Part shown: one piece after another, positions 9,341-18,035 of the stretch
Layout: the number at the start of each line of letters is the position of its first letter
Position numbering within the stretch: position 1 is the first letter of the stretch
Assembly (NCBI GenBank): GCA_934635045.1
Contig: CAKTZA010000012.1
Span: 1 to 64,000 of the forward strand
Source: an uncultured Kiritimatiellota bacterium
GTDB taxonomy: Bacteria > Verrucomicrobiota > Kiritimatiellia > RFP12 > UBA1067
Reading direction: 5' to 3'
DNA: 64,000 nucleotides
Made by a program: the position numbers and the translations under genes
Notes under the pieces: generated by a model
Told to the model about the DNA's origin: nothing
Database searches by the model: none
What the model saw: only the letters and a program-made list of their open reading frames with translations

Positions 9341-10413
9341 GCGGACGAACCTAATCCATCCCGTTTCTCTCTCGCCGACGTCCTCCGTTTCTCTCGCGCC
9401 GCCGTCCCCCGCATCCCTCGCGCCACCGTCCGCTTCGGCTTTGCCGCATCCAAAAACACCCGCTCCGGATCCAGCCTCTGCGCCAGCCCTTCCTCCAAAG
9501 ATGAGAACGTCATGCGGAAATCTTTCAAAAGTTCTCGCACGACCTCATGCGGCATCTCGCTCGCGCCTCTCGCAGGGCGTTTCGCGTCTGCCGCGTTCCC
9601 CTTGCCCGTCGCGATTCCCCTGCCTGTTGCTTTCTCCCTGTTCGGTGCGCTCGGCTCGCTTGTCGTGCGTGTCCCATCCGTCTTGCTCGTCCTGTCTGCC
9701 GCGTTCGCCCCGCCAATCCCATCGCCGAGAAGGGCGCTGGTCGGCGTCGGGTCCTTCGTCCCGGTCGCCTGCCTCAGCCGGATCGCCATCGCCTTGTAGC
9801 GCATGAGCGTCTTGTACTTCGGGAAGAGCTCCGGCAGGTTCTCCTTCAGCCACCCCCGGATGCCGCCGTTGCGCCCCACGACGTCGCCGTTCGCGTCGAA
9901 CCGGAGCGCGTTGTCGACGTAGCACTCGAGGTCGTGGAGCATCCCGCCGAGGCGGATCATGTCTTCCTTCGAGTCCTTCCGCCGCCCCCACGCCGCGAGG
10001 ACGTCCGCCGGCGTCGGCTCGGGCGCGAGCGTCGTCCGCCGCGTGATCTTGCGTCGTTCGGCGGCGAGCGCGCGGCGCCGGGCCGTCTCGCGTGCGTAGT
10101 AGAAGGGGCGGCGCACGGCGCGGAGGTCGCGCAGGAGCTCGCGGCGCATGCGGTCGCGCTCGGCGGGGTCGGCGAGCGCGCGGGCGGTCTCGCGCATCGC
10201 CGCGCCGATGTCCATCGCCGTGCAGACGGCGAGGCAGACGCCGAAGCCGAGGGGGTCGCACGAGAGGTTCCCGTCCACGCGCCCGCCGCCGAACTTCAGG
10301 TCGCGCCTCACCTCGTCGAGAAGCCGCTCGACGTGCGAGGCCCTGTCGCTGCGCGTCCATCCGCAGTTCTTCGCGTACCAGTACGCCGAGTGCTCGTAGG
10401 TCTTCCGTGCCAT
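9181..10413 (-). CDS. Conserved-looking protein of unknown function with repetitive C-terminal tail
   Basis: 410 aa if started at the ATG at 10413, which has AAAGGAAAC just upstream; an upstream ATG at 10497 would only add a low-complexity Arg/Thr stretch. Residues 1-225 look like a folded domain: AYWYAKNCGWTRSDRASHVE, a DLKFGGGRVDGNLSCDPLG segment, a helical Arg-rich stretch, then GGIRGWLKENLPELFPKYKT. Residues 225-300 are low complexity (Thr, Gly, Lys, Ala). Near the end there are three eight-residue repeats. The 3' end overlaps the end of the giant gene by 160 bp on the opposite strand, so the true stop may be functionally less important. I do not recognise the family. Its promoter region is almost the same as that of the AraC regulator at 56212-57156. 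Confidence 0.6.
   Translation of the reverse strand: MARKTYEHSAYWYAKNCGWTRSDRASHVERLLDEVRRDLKFGGGRVDGNLSCDPLGFGVCLAVCTAMDIGAAMRETARALADPAERDRMRRELLRDLRAVRRPFYYARETARRRALAAERRKITRRTTLAPEPTPADVLAAWGRRKDSKEDMIRLGGMLHDLECYVDNALRFDANGDVVGRNGGIRGWLKENLPELFPKYKTLMRYKAMAIRLRQATGTKDPTPTSALLGDGIGGANAADRTSKTDGTRTTSEPSAPNREKATGRGIATGKGNAADAKRPARGASEMPHEVVRELLKDFRMTFSSLEEGLAQRLDPERVFLDAAKPKRTVARGMRGTAAREKRRTSAREKRDGLGSSAQLTEAVRVSSPCRFSQSRTSRTAGVSRLQSDEQRKTKPSISPCRQRARPNAS
9361..9432. repeat. Three degenerate 24-bp tandem repeats
   Basis: Units at 9361-9384, 9385-9408 and 9409-9432 share CCGTTTCTCTCGCGCCGCCG with substitutions. On the minus strand they encode an eight-residue repeat (AREKRRTS-like) near the C-terminus of the unknown minus-strand protein. 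Confidence 0.7.
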
Positions 10414-10562
10414 GTCCCGTTTCCTTTCTGCGTTTCGCCGTGTCGCTCGTTGCCGTGTCGTGCGTTGTCGTGTTGCCCGTTTGCGCTTGTCGTCCATTTG
10501 CGCTTGTTGCGTGAGGCCTTGATTTCTCCAAGATCTTCGCGCTTTCCGCGCCGATGCCGCAC

Positions 10563-10568
10563 ATTATA
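10563..10568 (-). promoter_or_regulatory. -10 box of the minus-strand gene (TATAAT, extended TGG)
   Basis: The minus strand reads ATGGTATAATG. It lies about 150 bp upstream of the ATG at 10413 and 7 bp from the inverted repeat at 10576-10601. The long leader contains short tandem repeats of an ACGACAC/ACGGCAACG type. Confidence 0.6.
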
Positions 10569-10575
10569 CCATAAA

Positions 10576-10601
10576 TGAGAATTCATTGCGGAAAATTCTC
10601 A
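10576..10601. promoter_or_regulatory. Inverted repeat TGAGAAT-N12-ATTCTCA, probable operator
   Basis: Perfect 7-bp arms surround a 12-bp spacer ending in TGCGGAAA. It occupies the -35 region of the minus-strand promoter. The same element, at the same 7-bp distance from a minus-strand -10, occurs at 57215-57240, and a degraded copy at 52315-52340. Confidence 0.65.
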
Positions 10602-10634
10602 ATGCTCGGCAGGGAACTTGAATCTTGCAATAAC

Positions 10635-10694
10635 CAATTATCGTAGGATAGTGTACGGATCGGGTTGTTGCGGGGGTGGCGATTTTGATATAAT
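10635..10694 (+). promoter_or_regulatory. Promoter module: CAATTATCG box, central ACGGATCGGG, TATAAT
   Basis: CAATTATCG at 10635-10643, ACGGATCGGG about 20 bp on, a possible -35 TTGTTG (10665-10670) and the -10 TATAAT at 10689-10694. The whole module aligns with 14079-14137, and less fully with 57261-57319. It drives the gene at 10806 and probably the block behind it. The 392-bp gap between 10413 and 10806 holds this promoter, the divergent minus-strand promoter and short repeats; no further gene is seen there. Confidence 0.68.
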
Positions 10695-10737
10695 CTCATT
10701 CACCTTGATCACGCTGCTGGTCTTGATTGCGTTGCGG

Positions 10738-10767
10738 ATCGCTTTTAATCGCTTTTAATCGCTTTTG
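10738..10767 (+). repeat. Three 10-bp tandem repeats in the leader (ATCGCTTTTA)
   Basis: Units at 10738-10747, 10748-10757 and 10758-10767; the last differs by one base. They lie between the promoter at 10689-10694 and the start region at 10806, so copy-number change would alter leader length. Confidence 0.85.
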
Positions 10768-10769
10768 AA

Positions 10770-10805
10770 TTGAGCAGGAGGTTGAAATTGAGCAGGAGGA
10801 GGCAA
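10770..10805 (+). repeat. Two 18-bp tandem repeats each carrying a TTG and an AGGAGG
   Basis: Units at 10770-10787 and 10788-10805 both begin TTGAGCAGGAGG. Each holds a possible TTG start followed by a strong ribosome-binding site, and a third TTG follows at 10806. All three TTG codons are in one frame, so start choice is ambiguous. Confidence 0.85.
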
Positions 10806-11885
10806 TTGTCTGTGCTGAAGGGAAAATGCGCGGCCGGTGCGTTGCACGCGGCGGGTTCGCCGTTGGTGGCGTGGATGTTCGCGTCGCAGGTGTTTGTGTC
10901 GCAGACGTTCGCGTCACAGACGTTTGTGTCGCAGATGTTCGCGTTGCCGACGTTCGCGTCACAGGTGTTCGCGTCGCTGACGTGCGCGGCACGGATGTGC
11001 GCGGCACTGATGTTCGCGACGCTGACGTTTGGGGCTCTTGGCGCGTTCGCGGCGGAGCGCTTCGAGCGGCCGGTCGGCGATCGCATGGCCGTCGCGGGGC
11101 GCGAACGGCTGGACGCGACATTTGCCGCGCGCGTTCTGAAGGGCGCGGCGATCGAGACGTGTCCCCAATACTCGAACCTGCTGACGGTGGCCGTCTGCAA
11201 CCCGCAGGCGTTTCCCGCCGGGACGCGCTTTCCGCAGGTCCAGTTCCTGTTCTTCGGCGCGGACGGGCGCCGCATCGCCGCGCCGTGGCTCACGCAGGGG
11301 CCCGTCCTGATCTGGACGACTGCGCGGAAGGCCTACCGCCATTCCGCCTATGTGCCGGAGGGTGCCGTGCAGGCGCAGCTCTGCGTCCTGCGGCTGGAGC
11401 AGGCGAACGAGGTGGAGGTCGCTGATGTCCGCATCCGCCGACTCGACGGCTTCGCCCAGCCGACGCGGAACGTCAACCCCGCGTTCGACTACGGCCTCTT
11501 CAACACGAGCGGCTATACGTTCATGGGCTCGGCGCGCGCCCGGACGGATGCCGAAGGCCGCAACTGGTTTGACCTCCTGCAGGGCTCGTGCTACCCCGAC
11601 GCCTTTCCCGTGAACGGCGGCGAAGAGCTGGAGATCCGCTTTCACGGCAAGTCGCCGACGTGGCTGCACTGGTACGTCTGCTTCTATTCGGCCTACGCCG
11701 ATGTCGGCAACCTCAACAGGAACCGAAAGTTCTTCGTCCTTGACGCGAACAGCCAGGCGCATCGCGACGGGCGCGCCGAGACGCTGCAGGTGCCCCGCGA
11801 CGCCACGTGGATGCGCGTCTACTTCCAGCCCGTCGGCGAACTGCACGACCTGCGGATCGTCGGACGCGGAAAGGGGGCGAAGTGA
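10806..11885 (+). CDS. Secreted protein of unknown function with minisatellite-encoded signal region
   Basis: 359 aa from TTG 10806, six bases after AGGAGG; GTG 10812 is an alternative. Residues 24-78 are eleven five-residue repeats of the FASQT/FVSQM type, which form a hydrophobic leader ending ...FGALGAFA|AERFERP. The mature part (about 85-359) has no family I recognise; aromatic-rich alternating segments such as WLHWYVCFYSAY suggest a beta-sandwich, perhaps carbohydrate-binding. The stop TGA overlaps the next ATG (TGATG at 11883-11887), so it is translationally coupled to the DUF4838 gene at 11885. It is the first gene of the operon behind the promoter at 10635-10694. Confidence 0.72.
   Translation: MSVLKGKCAAGALHAAGSPLVAWMFASQVFVSQTFASQTFVSQMFALPTFASQVFASLTCAARMCAALMFATLTFGALGAFAAERFERPVGDRMAVAGRERLDATFAARVLKGAAIETCPQYSNLLTVAVCNPQAFPAGTRFPQVQFLFFGADGRRIAAPWLTQGPVLIWTTARKAYRHSAYVPEGAVQAQLCVLRLEQANEVEVADVRIRRLDGFAQPTRNVNPAFDYGLFNTSGYTFMGSARARTDAEGRNWFDLLQGSCYPDAFPVNGGEELEIRFHGKSPTWLHWYVCFYSAYADVGNLNRNRKFFVLDANSQAHRDGRAETLQVPRDATWMRVYFQPVGELHDLRIVGRGKGAK
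10875..11039 (+). repeat. Eleven 15-bp tandem repeats inside the coding region
   Basis: Units follow the pattern (A/G)YG-TTY-GYG-TCR-CAG, starting ATGTTCGCGTCGCAG at 10875. The last four are more diverged. The unit length keeps the reading frame, so copy-number change would lengthen or shorten the signal region without frameshift. Confidence 0.9.
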
Positions 11886-14053
11886 TGCACGCGCTCGTTC
11901 TGGCGTTTTCGCTCGTTGTCGGCGGCCGGCCGACGTGCACGGTCGTCGTGCCCGAAGACGCGCATCCGGCGACCGTCATGGCCGCGCAGGAACTGACGAA
12001 CTGGGTGGCGCGGATCACGGGCGCGGCCCTCCCGGTGGCGTCCGCGCCGTGCCGTCCGTCGATCACGTTCGCGTTGCGCGACGAGGCGCGGCTGCGCGAC
12101 ACGGACGGCTACCTCGTCGAGGAAACGGGCGACGGCCTGACGCTCGTCGCGCAGTATCCGAAGGGCCACCTCAACGCCGTCTTCCGCCTTCTCGACAAGA
12201 ACACGGACATCATCTTTCCGCGTCCCGGCACGGAGCAGGCGCCCTGCGCGGTCTATTCGCGCCGCGCGGATCTGGCGTTTGCGCCGGAGACGTTCGCCCG
12301 CCCGGACGTTCCGGCCTTCAAGCTCCGGCACGACGGCTACAACACGTCGCCTGAGGGGATGCTCTGGGACATGCGCAACGCGCTCGTCACGCCCGGCAAC
12401 TGGCGCTGGTTCATGCGCAAGCCGTCGGACGCCGAACGCGCGCGGCGCCTGGGCATCTGGGACGCGTACTACAATTCCTGGGGCGCGGCGCACAACATGG
12501 TCTCGTGGTGGTTCCCGCGCAAGGAGCACGAAGACCATCCCGAATACTACATGCTGACGCCGACGGGCCGCGACAAGACGAACACCGGCCTCTGCCTGTC
12601 CGCACCGGGGCTGGCGGACGCCTTTGCCGCTGCCGTCCTGAAGAAGCTGGCGGACAGGCGGCTCTTTCCCGAATCGCTCCGCGAGGTGGCGATCCTGATG
12701 GAGGACTCGGACCAGTCCTGCATCTGCCCGGACTGCGCGGCGCCCTTCGCCTGTTCGGACGGCACGGTCGTGACGACGGCGGACGCGAACTACCGCTCGA
12801 CGCGCTTCTTCGACTTCTTCGTGCGCGCGCTGGAGAAGGTCTGGGCGGTGCATCCCGATCTCGTCATCCGCCAGTACGCCTACGTCTATCTCTCGCATCC
12901 GCCGCGCGTAAAGATTCCCCGGAACCTGCGGCTGGAGTTCTGTCCCTATCCGCGCAACATGAAGCAGAGCGTCGTCGCGGGCGCGGACAACGCGACGTGG
13001 CGGACGCGGGCGGATGGCTGGCTCGCCCTGACGGACAACATCTTCTGGCGCGAATACTACTTCTGCGGCTGCATCTACTATCCGCGCCCCATCTCCGACA
13101 CGGTCGCGCCGGACTACCGCTACTTGGCGCAGCGCGGCATTCCCGTCGTCTACACGGACGGCTGCGCCCCGACGGATTCGCGCGTCTTCCGCAAGGGGGC
13201 CTACCTGAGCGTCAGGCAGCCGACGGCGGAGTTCTGGGACACGACGGGCATCGAGAAGTGGGTCGTCGGGCGGCTCATGTGGGATCCGTCGCAGGATCCG
13301 CAGGCGTTGCGCGAGACGTACCTGACGCGCGTCTTCCGCGAGGCGGCACCGGCCATGATCCGCTTCTACGGCATCCTCAACAAGTCCTGGTACGCGACGG
13401 GCGCGTATTCGGGCTGGCAAGACGCGGCCTTCCCGTCGGCGGCGCTCTACATCGTCCAGTCCGGCCACACGGACGAGGTGCGCCGCGCGCTCGACGAGGC
13501 CGCGCGGACGGCCGTCCACCCGATTGCGCAGGAATGGGTCGGGCACGTGCGGCGCATCGTCGAGACCTGGATCAAGGAGGCGCCGAACTACCTGACGGGG
13601 CCGTTGCGCGTGCCGTGCCGCACGAAGCCGGCGAAGTTTCCGCGCTTCAAGCTCCTGCGGATGCCGGGGGCCAAGGCCGCGTTCAACGAGCCGCATGGCG
13701 TGCAGGCGGCGATCCGCTCGGTCGGGGACGCCTTTGAGGTCGGGTTCGTCGTGCCGCACGTCGACGGCGAGCGCGGCGCGCCGTCCGTCGAGCTCTTCTT
13801 CACGCGGCCGGACGGGACGTCCTACTGCCGCTACACGGCGACGGGACAGGCCGGGCGCACGGCGTGGACGGCGAAGATGACCGTGCCGTTCGCGGAACTC
13901 GGCTTCAAGCCGATCCAGGTCAACACGATTCGGTGCGCGCCCATCGTCACGTACAACTTCGGCGGCCTCGGCCGGGATCTGCCCGTCTCGTGGGAAGGCG
14001 CGTTGCCCTGCGTGCCGACGGGGTGGGGCGAGCTCATCGTCGACATCGAATAG
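11885..14053 (+). CDS. Secreted DUF4838-family protein with CBM9-like C-terminus (paralogue 2)
   Basis: 722 aa from the ATG at 11885, coupled to the preceding stop. A short signal peptide (MHALVLAFSLVVGG) is followed by a GH20/GH67-like N-terminal alpha/beta domain (about 15-120), the DUF4838 core (about 130-450) and a CBM9-like domain (about 590-722). The Cys motif is SDQSCICPDC near residue 275. Conserved family stretches also present in the paralogue at 15732 are CPYPRNMK and YYFCGCI(Y/I)YPRPI. It probably acts outside the cytoplasm on the same glycan as its neighbours; the activity is unproven. Confidence 0.85.
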   Translation: MHALVLAFSLVVGGRPTCTVVVPEDAHPATVMAAQELTNWVARITGAALPVASAPCRPSITFALRDEARLRDTDGYLVEETGDGLTLVAQYPKGHLNAVFRLLDKNTDIIFPRPGTEQAPCAVYSRRADLAFAPETFARPDVPAFKLRHDGYNTSPEGMLWDMRNALVTPGNWRWFMRKPSDAERARRLGIWDAYYNSWGAAHNMVSWWFPRKEHEDHPEYYMLTPTGRDKTNTGLCLSAPGLADAFAAAVLKKLADRRLFPESLREVAILMEDSDQSCICPDCAAPFACSDGTVVTTADANYRSTRFFDFFVRALEKVWAVHPDLVIRQYAYVYLSHPPRVKIPRNLRLEFCPYPRNMKQSVVAGADNATWRTRADGWLALTDNIFWREYYFCGCIYYPRPISDTVAPDYRYLAQRGIPVVYTDGCAPTDSRVFRKGAYLSVRQPTAEFWDTTGIEKWVVGRLMWDPSQDPQALRETYLTRVFREAAPAMIRFYGILNKSWYATGAYSGWQDAAFPSAALYIVQSGHTDEVRRALDEAARTAVHPIAQEWVGHVRRIVETWIKEAPNYLTGPLRVPCRTKPAKFPRFKLLRMPGAKAAFNEPHGVQAAIRSVGDAFEVGFVVPHVDGERGAPSVELFFTRPDGTSYCRYTATGQAGRTAWTAKMTVPFAELGFKPIQVNTIRCAPIVTYNFGGLGRDLPVSWEGALPCVPTGWGELIVDIE

Positions 14054-14078
14054 GCGAACGGCCGAAACATTCAAAAAA

Positions 14079-14137
14079 CAATTATCATCGGAATTTAAAC
14101 GGATTGGGCTCTTCCGGCGGTGGGATTTTGCTATAAT
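14079..14137 (+). promoter_or_regulatory. Promoter module: CAATTATCATC box, ACGGATTGGG, TATAAT
   Basis: CAATTATCATC (14079-14089) lies 53 bp upstream of TATAAT (14132-14137). Between them lie ACGGATTGGG and GATTTTG. The match to the module at 10635-10694 runs over about 60 bp with one indel. The ATG at 14148 lies only 10 bp after the -10, so the transcript would be nearly leaderless. Confidence 0.68.
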
Positions 14138-14147
14138 TCCTCTCGCT

Positions 14148-15747
14148 ATGAAAAACCAGAAACTCGCGCTGAACAAATTCGTGTGGTGTGCCGCCGTTCT
14201 CGCCTCTTTCTTAGGGGGGGGGGTATGCCGCGACCGTTGACAACGTTACGGACCTGACGAACCAGATCCACACGGCGGCTTCCGGCTCGACGATTTATCT
14301 CGCGAAGGGCCGCTACGACATCTCGGCCTGCCGTGGCGACCTGATGGGCGGTTCCGCTACCACTACGAGCTTGCTGGCGATCCCCAACGGGCGGACGCTG
14401 ACGCTGGCCGGGGCGCCGGGCACGGCGCGCGGCGACGTCATCATGACGGCGCCGGGATCGGCGCGCCGCATGCTCTTCCTGAACAAGGGGACTCTCGTCT
14501 GCTCGAACCTGACGTTCACGGGGGCGTCCGACGGCGCGATTCGCGTCGGAAACGCCGACGGCAAGCTGTTCCTGTACGACTGCGTGTTCTCGAACCTGAC
14601 GGCGACGTCTGGCGCGGCGGTTTCGCGCTACTATCCGTCGGCGGACGCGCGCGGCGCGAACGACTTCTACGGTTGCCTCTTCGCCGACTGCCATGCGACG
14701 GGCGGCAAGTCCGGCAAGTCCGGCGCGCATGACTTCCGCGGCGGCAACGCCTACGGCTGCGTCTACTCGAACTGCACGTCCACGGCCTCCGGCGGCGCGG
14801 TGACGGGCGGCAACTACGTCCGCTGCTCGTTCTACGCCTGCACGACCTCGACGACGGAGAGCGGGCAGGGCGGCGGCGCGATCGGCAGCGACTACGAGAC
14901 GAACGTCGGCTTCTGCACGGACTGCGCGTTTGTCGCGTGCGAGACGACGGGCGAGGCGGGCGGGGTGCATGGCGCGGCCGTCTACCAGGCGACGGCGCTG
15001 ACCAACTGCACGTTTCGCGACAACGTGGCGCACGTCAACGAAATCGTCTTCCAGTCCGGCGAGATCGTCGGCTGCACGTTCGAGGGCAACGACTCCGACG
15101 GCGTTCTCTTTGGTGGGGCCAGCCTTGTCCTGAACACGCGCCTCGTCGCCAACCGCACGGGCGCGACGCTTTCGCAGAACACGCCGGGCATCGTGGCGAA
15201 TACGCTCGTGGCGTCCAACACGTGCACCAAGGCGCAGGGGATCTTCACGTCGGGCCAGTTCGTCAACTGCTCGTTCATCGGGAACTTCTGCACGAGCGGA
15301 CGGGTGAACGACTCGATTCTCGGCGCGGCGTGCGTGGCGGTCAACTGCCTGTTCTACCAGAACCGCGCGCACAACCTGACCTACAACGACATGGCGATGC
15401 GCTTTGTCGAGCAGACGCTGACGACGCCCCTGTCGCCCTATCTGACGAACAGCGTCTGGACGGCTGAGACGACGTACAATGACGCGCACACGACCGCCGC
15501 CTACGCGCGCACCGAGGGCTGTCAGCTTCAGGCGAATCTGCGCCTCACGTTCAGCGGCGCGGCGGACGAGCCGTTCTACACCCTGGGGGCGTCCGCATTC
15601 GCGCGGCACGGCGGCTTGGTGACGGACGAGATCCGCGCGATCGTCGGCACGACGGACTTGGCCGGGCGGCGGCGGTTCACGGGCGAGACGATTTCGCTCG
15701 GCTGCTACGAGCATCAGGAAAGGGGGCTGCTGTGGATTCTGCGGTGA
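14148..15747 (+). CDS. Secreted right-handed beta-helix protein, frameshifted in a G10 tract
   Basis: Translation from ATG 14148 gives a good signal peptide (MKNQKLALNKFVWCAAVLA) but stops at a TGA about 30 codons in. The remainder is open in the +1 frame, from YAATVDNVTDL to the end. With nine instead of ten G's at 14214-14223 the reading would be LGGGYAATV and the product 532 aa. The body is built of short repeats such as NCTFRDN and GCTFEGN, typical of parallel beta-helices. The C-terminus is GLLWILR, like GGLLILR in the protein at 30226-33309. It may be a surface or secreted glycan-binding or lyase-like protein. The frameshift may be real phase variation or a homopolymer sequencing error. 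Confidence 0.75.
14214..14223 (+). repeat. G10 homopolymer at the signal-peptide/mature boundary
   Basis: Ten consecutive G's place the signal peptide and the mature beta-helix in different frames; loss of one G (or gain of two) restores one continuous frame. Confidence 0.9.
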
Positions 15748-18020
15748 GGCGACTCGTTTGGGGGCTCGTCGGCTCGTGGACGCTCTGCGCGGGGGCGCAT
15801 CCGGCGACGGACTGGGCGCGCGCGGAGCTGGCGAAGTGGACGACGGAGATCTGCGGTGCGCCGGTCGAGGCCACGTTCGCCCTGCCGGGCGAGGTTGCGG
15901 GCTTTGACGCGGACTTCGCCGCGCTGAAGGGGACGGACGGGTATGCCGTCCGCACGCGCGACGGTCGCCTCTTCTTCCTGGCGGATGCGCCGAAGGGCCA
16001 TGTGAACGCCGTCTTCGGCTGGCTGGAGCGCAACACGGACATCGTCTGGCCGCGTCCGATGGGCGAGCTCGCGATCTACTCGCGGAAGCCGTTTGCGGAC
16101 TTCGCGGCGAACGACTACCGCGACATCCCCGCGTTCGCGCAGCGGTTCTTCGGCTCGCGCATGGGGTCGAAGGAGGTCCAGCTCTGGCGCGCGCGCAACC
16201 GGGCGAGCGGCTGCGTCAACGTGCGCAGCTATCTGGACAAGGGCGGGCAGGTCAACAGGAACGGGGCGTTTGCGGCCTCGCTCGGAAACCTGGGCGCCTA
16301 CCGCAACTGCTGGGGCGGCGCGCACAACATGGTCAGCCACTGGTTCCCGCATCGGGAGCATGCCGACCATCCCGAATACTACATGCTCGTCGGCGGGAAG
16401 CGCGCGACGTCGGACGAATGCAACCTCTGCGAGACGAACCCGGAGATGGTCGCCGCGTTCTGCCGGAGCGTCGAGGAGAAGGCGAAGGACATTCCGCGCT
16501 GGGTCGACGAGCTCGCCATCCTCATGGAGGACACGGGCGAGACGTGCACGTGCGCGAACTGCCTGAAGCCGATTGCGCTGCCGGACGGCTCGCGGGTCAC
16601 GCCGGACGATCCGGCGTTCAAGTCGACGCGGTTCTTCCTCTTCTTCAACCAGGTGGCGCGGCACATGGCGCGCGTACGGCCGGGCACGGTGCTGCGGCAG
16701 TATGCGTACGTCCACCTGGCGGTTCCGCCGAAGTGCGCGATCGAGCCGAACGTCAAGCTCGAATGGTGCCCCTATCCGCGCAACATGAAGGAGTCGATCG
16801 TCGAGGGCCCGTCCAACGCGAACTGGAAAGAGCGGCTGGACGGCTGGCTGGCGGTGACGAAGAGCATCTACTACCGCGAATACTACTTCTGCGGCTGCAT
16901 CATCTATCCGCGCCCGATCACCGACACGGTGGCCGTCGACCTCCGCTACATCCGGGACGCGGGCGTGGCGGACGTCTACTGTGACGCGGGCGTGTCGGAC
17001 GATACGGACAAGGCGTCCGCCCCCGGCTACCACACCTTGCAGCCGTGCAGCGACTTCTACACGATGTGCGGCCCCGAGGCGTGGACGACGATGCGGCTCA
17101 TGTGGAATCCCGACCAGGACCCGACGGCGCTTCGGCACGCCTTCCTGCGGCGCACGTACCGCGCGGCGGGGGCGGCGATGATTCGCTTTTACGACCTCGT
17201 GCGCGAGAGCTGGTATTCCGACGCGATGGCGAGCGGCTGGAGCGACAGCGCGTGGCGCAGCGCGGCCTATTACCTGACGAAGAAGGGCTACGAGGCGCCT
17301 TGCCGCGCGGCGCTGGAGACGGCGGCGCGGACGGCGGACGATCCGCGTTGCGCGGCCGAGGTGGCGCGCGTGCGCGACGTCTTCGAGCGGTGGATGCGCG
17401 AGGCGCCGAAGCACATGACGGACGAGCTGACGGTTCCGCTCGTCGCGTGTGCGGACGAGCCGGGCTTCGACCTGGAGGCGGGCGTCTGGACGAACGCGGC
17501 GGCGTTCCCGGCGCTGAAGCAGCTGAAGAAGGGCAAGGACGGCCGTTGGCTGCCCGACCCGTCGGGCGCGCGCGTCAAGATGTTCTCCGACGGGAAGGCG
17601 TTCTGGGTCGGCTTCCACGCGAAGAAGAAGCCGTCCGAGCTCGTGTCCCTGACGAACCCCGGAAATGAGGCGTTTCCGTCCGGGGACGAGATGGAGTTCC
17701 TCTTCTCCAGCGAGACGAAGGGCTACTACCAGTTCGCCTTCGACACGAAGCTCAACCGCTACGACGCCCTCGTCTACGACAAGTCGTGGAACGGCGACTG
17801 GACGCCGCGCGTGAAGGTCGTCGCGGACGGCTGGATCGCGGTCGTGCGCTTTCCGTTCGAGACGCTGGGCTTCGCGCCGATTCGGAACAACAAGATCCGC
17901 TTCCTGCCGCTCGTCTCGAACTACTACGGCGGGCCGGGCAAGAATCTCGTCGTCGGCTGGGGCGGCGGCTCGACGGCGGCGCCGGAGAGCTGGGGCGAGC
18001 TGACGGTCAACATCGAATGA
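15732..18020 (+). CDS. Secreted DUF4838-family protein with C-terminal sugar-binding-like domain (paralogue 3)
   Basis: 762 aa from GTG 15732 (AGGAAAGGGGG just upstream); a second in-frame GTG at 15744 overlaps the previous stop. Both give the signal sequence RRLVWGLVGSWTLCAGAHPA. The DUF4838 core carries ETGETCTCANCLKPI near 270 and the conserved CPYPRNMK and YYFCGCIIYPRPI. The C-terminal part (about 590-762) ends like paralogue 2, with WGELTVNIE against WGELIVDIE, so the two share a recent ancestor. It follows the beta-helix gene with overlap and precedes the FAD oxidoreductase by 15 bp, indicating one operon. Confidence 0.85.
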   Translation: MDSAVRRLVWGLVGSWTLCAGAHPATDWARAELAKWTTEICGAPVEATFALPGEVAGFDADFAALKGTDGYAVRTRDGRLFFLADAPKGHVNAVFGWLERNTDIVWPRPMGELAIYSRKPFADFAANDYRDIPAFAQRFFGSRMGSKEVQLWRARNRASGCVNVRSYLDKGGQVNRNGAFAASLGNLGAYRNCWGGAHNMVSHWFPHREHADHPEYYMLVGGKRATSDECNLCETNPEMVAAFCRSVEEKAKDIPRWVDELAILMEDTGETCTCANCLKPIALPDGSRVTPDDPAFKSTRFFLFFNQVARHMARVRPGTVLRQYAYVHLAVPPKCAIEPNVKLEWCPYPRNMKESIVEGPSNANWKERLDGWLAVTKSIYYREYYFCGCIIYPRPITDTVAVDLRYIRDAGVADVYCDAGVSDDTDKASAPGYHTLQPCSDFYTMCGPEAWTTMRLMWNPDQDPTALRHAFLRRTYRAAGAAMIRFYDLVRESWYSDAMASGWSDSAWRSAAYYLTKKGYEAPCRAALETAARTADDPRCAAEVARVRDVFERWMREAPKHMTDELTVPLVACADEPGFDLEAGVWTNAAAFPALKQLKKGKDGRWLPDPSGARVKMFSDGKAFWVGFHAKKKPSELVSLTNPGNEAFPSGDEMEFLFSSETKGYYQFAFDTKLNRYDALVYDKSWNGDWTPRVKVVADGWIAVVRFPFETLGFAPIRNNKIRFLPLVSNYYGGPGKNLVVGWGGGSTAAPESWGELTVNIE

Positions 18021-18035
18021 GGGGAGAGGCGTCAC

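Noticed and set aside
9547..10578. Plus-strand open frame of 343 codons over the unknown minus-strand gene
   Set aside because: It begins without a ribosome-binding site and is made of Arg/Pro/Cys-rich shadow sequence; the minus strand has a better start and promoter.
10875..11039. Five-residue repeat mistaken for a pentapeptide-repeat protein domain
   Set aside because: The unit (FASQT-like) lacks the A(D/N)Lxx pattern and lies in the hydrophobic leader; it is a DNA-level 15-bp minisatellite.
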